From an uncultured Clostridia bacterium (GTDB taxonomy: Bacteria; Bacillota; Clostridia; Oscillospirales; Ruminococcaceae), in NCBI GenBank assembly GCA_947632425.1, contig CANRPG010000110.1, forward strand, positions 1-6,641: a DNA stretch of 6,641 nt, given 5' to 3'. Position numbers and translations under genes: made by a program. Shown one piece after another: positions 1 through 4,282 of this stretch. Each line of letters starts with the position of its first letter. Positions within the stretch are counted from its first letter, which is position 1. Below the pieces are notes generated by a model, which searched no databases, had not been told where the DNA came from, and saw only the letters and a list, made by a program, of their open reading frames with translations.

Positions 1-27
1 AGGCTCTCTCTTGCAGAGCCTCTCCTC

Positions 28-58
28 TTAGAAAACAGTCCACCGGACTGTTTTCTAA
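28..58. repeat. Perfect 14-bp inverted repeat
   Basis: TTAGAAAACAGTCC at 28-41 is exactly reverse-complemented by GGACTGTTTTCTAA at 45-58, with a 3-base loop ACC. The stem has an A/T-rich base and a GC-rich tip, so it could act as a bidirectional terminator-like hairpin because each arm ends in TTTTCTAA when read outward. It is either the terminator of a gene to the left of the window or a member of a dispersed palindromic repeat family. Confidence 0.7.
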
Positions 59-93
59 TTCACCTCTTGCAGAGCGCCTGCCGTTTGGGGCTT

Positions 94-131
94 TCGCCGT
101 CTGCGGACGGCGACGAGGGGCTCGCCCCTCG
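94..131. repeat. Two adjacent GC-rich hairpins
   Basis: An 8-bp stem (94-101 with 106-113, loop TGCG) is followed without a gap by a 7-bp stem, CGAGGGG at 114-120 with CCCCTCG at 125-131, loop CTCG. Both are perfect, and the junction is exactly one base, which suggests a single composite element rather than chance. Neither is followed by a T-tract. Confidence 0.7.
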
Positions 132-137
132 ACCTGA

Positions 138-159
138 CGACCCTTTTGAAAAAGGGTCG
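138..159. repeat. Perfect 10-bp hairpin CGACCCTTTT / AAAAGGGTCG
   Basis: The arms 138-147 and 150-159 are perfectly complementary around a 2-base centre (effectively a 4-6 base loop). Read on either strand, the T-run is inside the stem and not after it, so it is not a canonical intrinsic terminator. It is the third element of the same palindrome chain and is followed directly by TCGATCGA and GAAAACTTTTC palindromes. Confidence 0.65.
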
Positions 160-229
160 ATCGAAAACTTTTCCTTTCTTGACAAGATTTTAAAATACGC
201 GGCGCAAGCCGCACCTTAACTATTCACCA

Positions 230-289
230 CACTTGACCGCCTGCTTTGCAGCCGTCCAAGTGCAGAAGAACCCTCTTCGAGGCTTCTTC
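230..289. repeat. Pair of hairpins close to the end of the PHP phosphatase gene
   Basis: The first hairpin pairs CACTTG (230-235) with CAAGTG (257-262) and CTGC (241-244) with GCAG (248-251), leaving a partly paired internal loop. The second pairs GAAGAA-C-CCTC (265-275) with GAGG-C-TTCTTC (279-289), with a single C-C mismatch and loop TTC. The second lies 25 bases beyond the phosphatase stop codon (minus strand), the right place for a terminator, but the sequence after it on that strand is TGCACTTGG and not a T-run. Confidence 0.5.
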
Positions 290-313
290 CCATTCACTAT
301 TCACTAATTCTTC

Positions 314-1168
314 CTATATATCAATAAATATCGGCTTTCTTTCCTTAAAATATACCACCCTGTCAAAGCCTGCCGACTTCGCCTCTTTCGCCGCCTCCAA
401 AATGCCCGAGCCAACGTCTTTTACATAGTGCGCATCAGAGCCCAGCGTTATCATCTCGCCGCCCAAACCTCTGAACATCTTCGCGTATTTCGCCACCGGG
501 AAAGTCATACCTGCCCCCTGCCGAATACCCGAGCCGTTTATCTCCAGCGCCTTGCCGTTTTGCGCCAGCCTTTTCAGCGCGCTTTCAATAATGCAGTCAA
601 ACTTCGCCAAGTCAACTGCAATGCCGTTTTTTATGTAGTACCTCAAAGGATAGGTCAGGTGCGCCAGCGAGTCAAACTTCCCCCAAGCGCATAACTTGTC
701 TATCTGCGTAAAATACCGCTCCAGCAGTTCTTCCGCCTCCGCCTGTGACATATCGCCGTAATTTAAAAACGCAAAGTCCTCCGTCTGCGGCAGCTGATGC
801 ACTGAGCCTAAAATAAAATCTATCCGCTTGTCGTCAACCACGATCTGCGCAATTTCGGGCTCTTCTTGCGCCTGACCCAGCTCTATGCCGCATAATAGCT
901 CTATCGCGCCTTCATATCTTTCTTTTATACCGCTTATATATCCTACCGAGCGCTCATAATCGCTCTTGAAATCAAAGTACGGATATATTTTAGTGCCGCC
1001 GTAGTGTTCTTCAGTATACCACCTGTTCACCTCGCAGTGATCTGTAATAGCATATGCTTTAAGCCCCAGCGATACGGCTTTCTCTATCATTTCAAAAACA
1101 TCTGCATCACTGTCTACCGAAAAACGCGAGTGTGTGTGCAGGTCTGCCATACCTTTTATATATGTCAC
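314..1168 (-). CDS. PHP-domain phosphatase, histidinol-phosphatase (HisJ/HisK) family
   Basis: This 284-residue cytosolic enzyme belongs to the polymerase-and-histidinol-phosphatase (PHP) metal-dependent phosphoesterases. The characterised family member converts L-histidinol phosphate to L-histidinol in histidine synthesis. All expected metal ligands are visible: DLHTHS at 9-14 (H11, H13), TDH at 42-44, GIELG at 94-97 with E96, GSVH at 121-124, LAH at 168-170 and GSDAH at 243-247 (D245, H247). Its length suits the family (about 260-285). I chose the GTG start at 1168: AGGAGG lies 7 bases upstream, whereas the ATG at 1150 (giving MADLHTHS) has only a weak AAAGG. The start overlaps the antiporter stop as GTGA, so translation is probably coupled. 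No other his gene is nearby, so the natural substrate is uncertain; another small phosphoester is possible. Family certain, substrate moderate. Confidence 0.92.
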   Translation of the reverse strand: MTYIKGMADLHTHSRFSVDSDADVFEMIEKAVSLGLKAYAITDHCEVNRWYTEEHYGGTKIYPYFDFKSDYERSVGYISGIKERYEGAIELLCGIELGQAQEEPEIAQIVVDDKRIDFILGSVHQLPQTEDFAFLNYGDMSQAEAEELLERYFTQIDKLCAWGKFDSLAHLTYPLRYYIKNGIAVDLAKFDCIIESALKRLAQNGKALEINGSGIRQGAGMTFPVAKYAKMFRGLGGEMITLGSDAHYVKDVGSGILEAAKEAKSAGFDRVVYFKERKPIFIDI

Positions 1169-2400
1169 TGCGCCGCCTCCTGTGTCGTATCTCCGCTTTG
1201 CGCCACTTCCGTACTTTGTGTATCATCGGGTAAAGGCTCGCCCCTGAACAATAGTTTCAGTATTATCGGCGTAAGTATTGAAGATACCATTATAAGAAGT
1301 ATCACAGATGTAAAATACTTCGCATCTAAAAGTCCTACCGATAACCCTTTCTGCGATACTATCAGAGCCACTTCACCCCTCGTCATCATTCCCACGCCGA
1401 CTTTCATGCTGTCTTTCAGCTTGTACCCCAGTATCTTAGACATCAGTCCGCAGCCGATTATCTTAGTTATCAAAGCTACAAATACAAACCCTACCGAGAA
1501 CAGCACAAGCTCTCCCGTAAAGCCGTCGAACTGCGTTTTAAGACCAATGCTCGCAAAGAATACAGGCGCAAATATCATGTATGAACTTATGTCAACTTTC
1601 CTCGCTATGTACTCCGAGTCCATAATACTGCAAAGAATAAGCCCTGCAACGTATGCGCCCGTTATGTCAGCAATGCCGAAAAACCTCTCCGCCGCGAACG
1701 CTAAAAACATACACAGCGCTAAGCCGAGTATCGGTATTCTCCTGCGGTGAGGGTACTTTTTGTCTATAAACTTGAAAATGTAGTGCATCGTCACTCCAAC
1801 AGCCGCGCTGAAAAGTATGAACAGCCCCGTGCTCAATACCACCTGCGACGGCTTTGTCGCCGGGTCTTTGAAGCCAATAACGAACGTCAGCACTATTATG
1901 CCTATAACATCGTCAATTATCGCCGCGCTCATTATAAGCGTGCCTATCTCGCCTTTCAGCCTGCCAAGCTCTTTAAGGGTCTGCACCGTAATGCCTACCG
2001 AAGTCGCAGTCATTATCGTGCCAATGAAAATCGCCCTGAAAAACTCCGTGCTGCCAATTTCAGAAAATCCGTAAAACAGGCTGTAAAGCAGCGTTCCGCC
2101 TGCCATCGGCACAAATACGCCTGCCGTAGCAACAAGCAAAGCCTTCGGGCCCGTTATCAGCAGCTCTTTCATGTTTGTTTCAAGTCCTGCACCGAACATC
2201 AGAAGTACAACGCCTATCTCAGCCATCATCGAGAGAAAGTCAGACTGCTGTACCCAGCCGAGGCAAAACGGGCCTATGATAAGTCCAGCCACAATTTCGC
2301 CCACTACCTGAGGGGCTTTGAGCTTTTGCGCCAGCAGCCCAAAAATTTTTGCGGTAACGATTATCACCGCAAGGTCTCTGAAAAAGTCTATCCTGTCCAT
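1165..2400 (-). CDS. Cation:proton antiporter, CPA2 family (NapA/GerN/Kef-type)
   Basis: This 411-residue inner-membrane antiporter probably exchanges Na+ or K+ for H+ and contributes to pH and salt homeostasis. About 12-13 hydrophobic segments run from residue 8 to 386. Diagnostic motifs are VVGEIVAGLIIGP (32-44), EIGVVLLMFGAGLE (61-74), the unwound helix TATSVGIT (131-138), the ion-binding pair IIDD at 161-164 (D163, D164) typical of electrogenic CPA2 exchangers, PVFFASIGLK (279-288) and MMTRGEVALI (338-347). The tail from about 388 is hydrophilic and rich in T, Q, D and E. There is no fused TrkA-N/RCK domain, so it is a short form unlike full KefB/KefC. The ATG at 2400 is preceded by AGAAGG with about 10 bases of spacing. 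It is the first gene of a two-gene unit with the PHP phosphatase (4-base overlap). Its upstream region consists of the heptad repeats. Ion specificity cannot be read from the sequence. Confidence 0.93.
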   Translation of the reverse strand: MDRIDFFRDLAVIIVTAKIFGLLAQKLKAPQVVGEIVAGLIIGPFCLGWVQQSDFLSMMAEIGVVLLMFGAGLETNMKELLITGPKALLVATAGVFVPMAGGTLLYSLFYGFSEIGSTEFFRAIFIGTIMTATSVGITVQTLKELGRLKGEIGTLIMSAAIIDDVIGIIVLTFVIGFKDPATKPSQVVLSTGLFILFSAAVGVTMHYIFKFIDKKYPHRRRIPILGLALCMFLAFAAERFFGIADITGAYVAGLILCSIMDSEYIARKVDISSYMIFAPVFFASIGLKTQFDGFTGELVLFSVGFVFVALITKIIGCGLMSKILGYKLKDSMKVGVGMMTRGEVALIVSQKGLSVGLLDAKYFTSVILLIMVSSILTPIILKLLFRGEPLPDDTQSTEVAQSGDTTQEAAQ

Positions 2401-2425
2401 AATAATACGACCTTCTATTAGAATT

Positions 2426-2474
2426 TTAGAAGTTAGCTATTAGAGGTAAGATGTTAGAAGTTAGAGGTTAGAAA
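2426..2474. repeat. Seven tandem 7-bp repeats (consensus TTAGAAG)
   Basis: Contiguous units are TTAGAAG, TTAGCTA, TTAGAGG, TAAGATG, TTAGAAG, TTAGAGG and TTAGAAA. A further unit, TTAGAAT, sits one base out of phase at 2418-2424. The array is purine-rich on the plus strand and pyrimidine-rich in the antiporter sense. It begins within a few bases of the antiporter ribosome binding site (2411-2416), so it must occupy that gene's leader or promoter. Confidence 0.85.
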
Positions 2475-2506
2475 TGGTTTTATAACGTTTGCGCAGTCTT
2501 GCCCCA

Positions 2507-2541
2507 TTAGAAGTCAGAAGCGAGAGGTTAGATGTTAGAAA
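2507..2541. repeat. Five tandem 7-bp repeats
   Basis: Units are TTAGAAG, TCAGAAG, CGAGAGG, TTAGATG and TTAGAAA, in perfect 7-base register. They are separated from the first array by spacer A. The last unit, TTAGAAA, again marks the boundary into a non-repeat spacer, as in the other arrays. Confidence 0.8.
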
Positions 2542-2679
2542 CGCTCTTGCAAATTTCGCGGAAAATTTTCACTGCTGCGGTTCAGAGTTAGAAGCAAGAA
2601 ATGTATTTTCAACGTTTGGCATAACCCCACCGCTCATACAGCATACTTGTAAATAATTTTTTAAAAGAAGAAAAATAGG

Positions 2680-2708
2680 TTGAATTTATCCTATAAATAT
2701 GATATAAT
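2680..2708 (+). promoter_or_regulatory. Sigma-A-type promoter of the Phd/Doc operon
   Basis: The -35 box TTGAAT (2680-2685) and a consensus -10 box TATAAT (2703-2708) are separated by exactly 17 bases, with an extended -10 TG at 2700-2701. Transcription should start near 2715, giving a leader of only about 15 bases. An imperfect inverted repeat (TTTATCCTAT on the left, ATAGATATAAA on the right, about 2685-2717) covers the -10 box and is a candidate operator for autorepression by the antitoxin or the antitoxin-toxin complex, as known for Phd/Doc. The promoter is strongly supported; the operator is inference. Confidence 0.85.
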
Positions 2709-2730
2709 AGATATAAAGGAGGTCATCACT

Positions 2731-2973
2731 ATGAATGTAGATACCAAAAATCTTGTATCCATAACGGAAGCCAACCAAAACTTTTCGCGTGTAGCCCGAA
2801 TGGTCGATGAAAGCGGCTCTGTCGTGATACTGAAAAACAACACACCGCGCTATCTTGTCATTGAATTTGAGAAAGCCGAAAAGGAGCAGCTTGCCGACGG
2901 CGAGGATATAGCGGCTATATCAAAGCGCCTTATTGCCAAAAACCGCGAGGCATACGAGGAGCTAGCCAAATGA
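2731..2973 (+). CDS. phd: Phd/YefM-family antitoxin
   Basis: This 80-residue protein is the DNA-binding, labile partner of a type II toxin-antitoxin module. Residues 10-45 carry the family pattern: ITEANQNFSRVARMVDESG, then VVILKNNTPRYLVI, forming the Phd/YefM fold that binds operator DNA as a dimer. The C-terminal part (about 46-80) is charged and helical (EKAEKEQLADGED, then AKNREAYEEL), as expected for the segment that wraps and inhibits the toxin. The start at 2731 is chosen because AAAGGAGG (2715-2722) lies 8 bases upstream and the predicted transcript begins near 2715. A longer frame opening at TTG 2680 would use the -35 box itself as its start codon and is not credible. The stop overlaps the toxin start as ATGA. 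Expected to repress its own promoter; confidence in the family is high. Confidence 0.93.
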   Translation: MNVDTKNLVSITEANQNFSRVARMVDESGSVVILKNNTPRYLVIEFEKAEKEQLADGEDIAAISKRLIAKNREAYEELAK

Positions 2974-3353
2974 TAATTATTTCAAAAGAACAGGTCATTT
3001 TTCTCCATTCTCAGCTTATTTCCGAAACCGGCGGTACAGACGGTCTGCGCGATGAGGGTATGCTCGAATCCGCATTGAGTGCACCTTTTCAGGTATTTGA
3101 CGATACGGAAGTATATCCGTCGTTACAGCAAAAAGCCGCGAGACTTTGCTATGGTCTTGTAAAGAACCATGCATTTGTGGACGGCAACAAACGTATCGGT
3201 GCACACGTCATGCTTGTTTTTCTGTCGCTCAACAAGATAGAGTTGGAATATACGCAAAAGGAACTTGCCGATGTAATACTGAAAGTTGCATCGGGTGACA
3301 TTTCTTTTGAAAAACTTCTTGAATGGATCATCGGACATCAAGAAAACTGTTAA
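2970..3353 (+). CDS. doc: Doc-family toxin (death-on-curing, Fic fold)
   Basis: This 127-residue toxin of the Fic/Doc superfamily is close in length to phage P1 Doc (126). The active-site loop HAFVDGNKR (67-75) matches the Doc pattern HxFxDxNKR, in which the lysine replaces the small residue of AMP-transferring Fic proteins; P1 Doc phosphorylates elongation factor EF-Tu and halts translation. The N-terminal GGTDGLRDEGMLESAL (21-36) and C-terminal LADVILKVASGDIS (99-112) also fit. The conserved H67, D71, N73, K74 and R75 are all present, so it looks intact. GAGGAG (2956-2961) sits 8 bases before the ATG, which overlaps the antitoxin stop by 4 bases, so the toxin is translationally coupled to its antitoxin. 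The module is transcribed against ppa and away from the antiporter. The exact target in this organism is inferred from the family. Confidence 0.93.
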   Translation: MIIISKEQVIFLHSQLISETGGTDGLRDEGMLESALSAPFQVFDDTEVYPSLQQKAARLCYGLVKNHAFVDGNKRIGAHVMLVFLSLNKIELEYTQKELADVILKVASGDISFEKLLEWIIGHQENC

Positions 3354-3373
3354 AATTCAGATGTAGAGATCAG

Positions 3374-3408
3374 AAACGGTTTTGCAGCGTTTGCGCAAAG
3401 CCGTTTTT
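3374..3408 (+). terminator. Probable intrinsic terminator of the Phd/Doc operon
   Basis: AAACGGTTTTGC (3374-3385) pairs with GCAAAGCCGTTT (3395-3406) over 12 bp, with one G-U pair and a 9-base loop, and the transcript then continues TT then GC, giving a run of five T (3404-3408). It starts about 20 bases after the doc stop. The T-run is short and partly inside the stem, so efficiency is uncertain. The hairpin is made from spacer A of the direct repeat. Confidence 0.5.
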
Positions 3409-3414
3409 GCGCTA

Positions 3415-3449
3415 TCAGAGGTAAGATGTTAGAAGTTAGAGGTTAGAAA
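3415..3449. repeat. Five tandem 7-bp repeats
   Basis: Units are TCAGAGG, TAAGATG, TTAGAAG, TTAGAGG and TTAGAAA in strict 7-base register. They correspond unit for unit to the last five units of the left array (2440-2474), with a single T/C difference. Confidence 0.85.
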
Positions 3450-3503
3450 CGCTCTTACAAATTTTGCGGCAAATTCTCACTGCTGCGGTTCAGAGTTAGA
3501 AGC

Positions 3504-3540
3504 AAGAGGGCAAGATGTGCGTTTTGCCTCTTATTTTCTT
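3504..3540. terminator. Hairpin between the converging doc and ppa genes
   Basis: AAGAGGGCAA (3504-3513) pairs with TTGCCTCTT (3524-3532) with one bulged G; on the plus strand it is followed by ATTTTCTT, so it may serve as a back-up terminator for the doc transcript. For ppa (minus strand) it lies just past the stop, but the trailing sequence GCTTCTAAC is a poor T-tract. Called with low confidence. Confidence 0.35.
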
Positions 3541-3544
3541 GCCT

Positions 3545-4075
3545 CTATTTGCAGTAATTTTCTATGTAATTCGCAATGCAGTATTCCACAATGTCCTTCG
3601 CCTTTTCCTCGCCCTGGATCTCGTCTATCACCGTGTCCTTGCCCTCAAGCTGCTTGTAAACAGAGAAAAAGTGCGACATTTCGTCAAAAATGTGCTTGGG
3701 CAGCTGCGCTATGTCGGTGTATACGTTGTAGGTCGGGTCGTTTATCGGCACGCAGATTATCTTCTCGTCCGCCGCGCCGTTGTCCATCATTTTGATTACC
3801 CCTATCGGTCTGCACTTCACCAGCGAGAGCGATGCTAAGGTCTGCGAGCACAGCACCAGCACGTCCAGCGGATCGCCGTCGTCAGCGTATGTGCGCGGTA
3901 TAAAACCATAGTTTGCAGGGTAGTGAGTCGAGGTGTACAGAATCCTGTCCATCTTCAGAAGCCCCGTCTCCTTGTCCAGCTCGTACTTTATCTTCGAGCC
4001 CTTCGGTATCTCTATCACCGCGTCAAATTCGTCCTTGTGTATCCTCTTGGGTGATATGTCGTGCCATATGTTCAT
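3545..4075 (-). CDS. ppa: Inorganic pyrophosphatase, family I (soluble)
   Basis: This cytosolic enzyme hydrolyses pyrophosphate to two phosphates, pulling nucleic acid, protein and lipid synthesis forward. The 176-residue length equals that of the E. coli enzyme, and the catalytic set can be placed: E22, K30, E32 (in KYELDKETG), R44, Y56 (in YPANYGFIPRTY), the signature DGDPLDV at 66-72 (D66, D68, D71), D98, D103, K105, and Y140/K141 near the C-terminus. The start is set at 4075, where AAGGAAAG lies about 8 bases upstream and the protein opens MNIWHDI. An in-frame extension to 4210 runs through the AT-rich promoter region and adds 45 residues with no family match, so I reject it. It is a single-gene unit, divergent from the small membrane protein and convergent with doc. 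Very confident. Confidence 0.97.
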   Translation of the reverse strand: MNIWHDISPKRIHKDEFDAVIEIPKGSKIKYELDKETGLLKMDRILYTSTHYPANYGFIPRTYADDGDPLDVLVLCSQTLASLSLVKCRPIGVIKMMDNGAADEKIICVPINDPTYNVYTDIAQLPKHIFDEMSHFFSVYKQLEGKDTVIDEIQGEEKAKDIVEYCIANYIENYCK

Positions 4076-4136
4076 AACTATCTTTCCTTTCCAAAGTTTT
4101 CTATTTATGAATAATTTTATGATATGCGAGTATAAT

Positions 4137-4164
4137 TTTATAAAGAACAAGCCTTTGCTGTCCA
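4137..4164 (-). promoter_or_regulatory. Putative ppa promoter
   Basis: On the minus strand TGGACA (4159-4164) and TATAAA (4137-4142) each match the sigma-A consensus at five of six bases, with a 16-base spacer. This gives a leader of roughly 55 bases to the ppa start. Other AT-rich -10-like sequences lie between 4105 and 4135, so the assignment is tentative. Confidence 0.45.
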
Positions 4165-4168
4165 CTAA

Positions 4169-4218
4169 ATTGTACGCGTTTCGACAAATTTCGATTTGCA
4201 GTCCGTACAATCGTACAG
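4169..4218. promoter_or_regulatory. Nested palindrome between ppa and the small membrane protein gene (possible operator)
   Basis: ATTGTACG (4169-4176) and CGTACAAT (4204-4211) form a perfect 8-bp inverted repeat. Between them CAAAT-TTCG-ATTTG (4185-4198) forms a second, inner hairpin. The right arm is immediately repeated in direct orientation as CGTACAGT (4212-4219). The element lies directly upstream of the predicted ppa -35 box and in the -35 area of the small gene, a position suited to a regulator controlling both divergent genes. I do not recognise the binding protein. Confidence 0.5.
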
Positions 4219-4224
4219 TTAATG

Positions 4225-4233
4225 TGCTATCAT
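4225..4233 (+). promoter_or_regulatory. Possible extended -10 promoter for the small membrane protein gene
   Basis: TGCTATCAT is an extended -10 (TGn plus TATCAT, five of six matches). The hexamer 17 bases upstream, GTACAA at 4205-4210, is a poor -35 and falls within the palindrome arm, which would fit a regulated promoter. Transcription would start about 43 bases before the ATG. Confidence 0.35.
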
Positions 4234-4282
4234 ATATACAGAAGAAAAAATCACAGCTATTTTTAAGAAAAGAGGAATTTTT

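Larger units (their letters stand above)
1..289. repeat. Composite island of consecutive intergenic hairpins
   Basis: This stretch downstream of the PHP phosphatase gene has no credible gene; the only ORF in it is a short one running into the antisense of the phosphatase. It is packed with inverted repeats: 1-7/15-21, 28-41/45-58, 94-101/106-113, 114-120/125-131, 138-147/150-159, 163-173 (an odd-length palindrome), 199-203/208-212, 230-235/257-262 with an inner 241-244/248-251, and 265-275/279-289 with one mismatch. A 12-base direct repeat, CTCTTGCAGAGC, occurs at 8-19 and 64-75. The run resembles the compound palindromic intergenic repeats common in gut Firmicutes genomes, but I cannot name a family. 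It may help terminate the antiporter-phosphatase transcript or stabilise its 3' end; no hairpin is followed by a clean T-run on the minus strand. Confidence 0.75.
2418..2600. repeat. Left composite direct repeat flanking the Phd/Doc module
   Basis: The block reads heptads, spacer A (2475-2506), heptads, spacer B (2541-2580), heptads. It is the counterpart of 3357-3508 on the other side of the toxin-antitoxin genes. By eye, 2436-2474 matches 3411-3449 at 38 of 39 bases; spacer B matches 3449-3488 at 36 of 40; and the final 19 bases (2581-2599) are identical to 3489-3507. It fills the space between the antiporter start and the toxin-antitoxin promoter. From 2601 a further diverged spacer A-like stretch follows (ACGTTTGGC near 2612), and 2620-2679 shows nothing beyond AT-rich DNA. 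Confidence 0.88.
3357..3508. repeat. Right composite direct repeat flanking the Phd/Doc module
   Basis: Same order as the left copy: degenerate heptads (3357-3376), spacer A (3377-3414), heptads (3415-3449), spacer B (3449-3488), heptads (3489-3507). It begins three bases after the doc stop codon. Spacer A shares GGTTTT and CGTTTGCGCA with the left copy but has changed into a good hairpin. The heptad block here matches the first left block almost perfectly, yet is joined to the spacer that follows the second left block, so the two copies are mosaics of each other. Confidence 0.88.

Noticed and set aside
179..196. TTGACA (179-184) followed by TAAAAT (191-196) as a promoter
   Set aside because: The spacing is only 6 bases, and nothing resembling a -10 box occurs 16-18 bases downstream of the -35-like hexamer; no plus-strand gene follows.
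1004..2421. Long plus-strand open frames (248, 224 and 85 residues) opposite the antiporter
   Set aside because: They are antisense shadows of the antiporter and the PHP phosphatase gene, which have full family motifs. The translations are rich in C, S, H and R, lack any recognisable domain and have no convincing ribosome binding sites.
2680..2730. Upstream TTG start giving a 97-residue antitoxin
   Set aside because: The TTG is the -35 box of the promoter and the transcript should begin near 2715. The ATG at 2731 has an ideal ribosome binding site and matches the family N-terminus.
3016..3341. Minus-strand frames of 60-72 residues opposite doc
   Set aside because: Antisense shadows of the intact Doc coding frame with no start signals or recognisable domains.
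2426..3507. CRISPR array
   Set aside because: The repeated units are only 7 bp, contiguous and degenerate; the spacers are themselves repeated between the two flanks, and there is no cas gene.
2418..3508. Insertion sequence or integron with the flanking repeats as termini
   Set aside because: The flanks are direct, not inverted, no transposase or integrase is present, and no target-site duplication outside the repeats could be seen.
4076..4210. 45-residue N-terminal extension of Ppa
   Set aside because: The extension is encoded by the AT-rich promoter region, lacks family similarity, and the ATG at 4075 has a good ribosome binding site and gives the standard 176-residue length.
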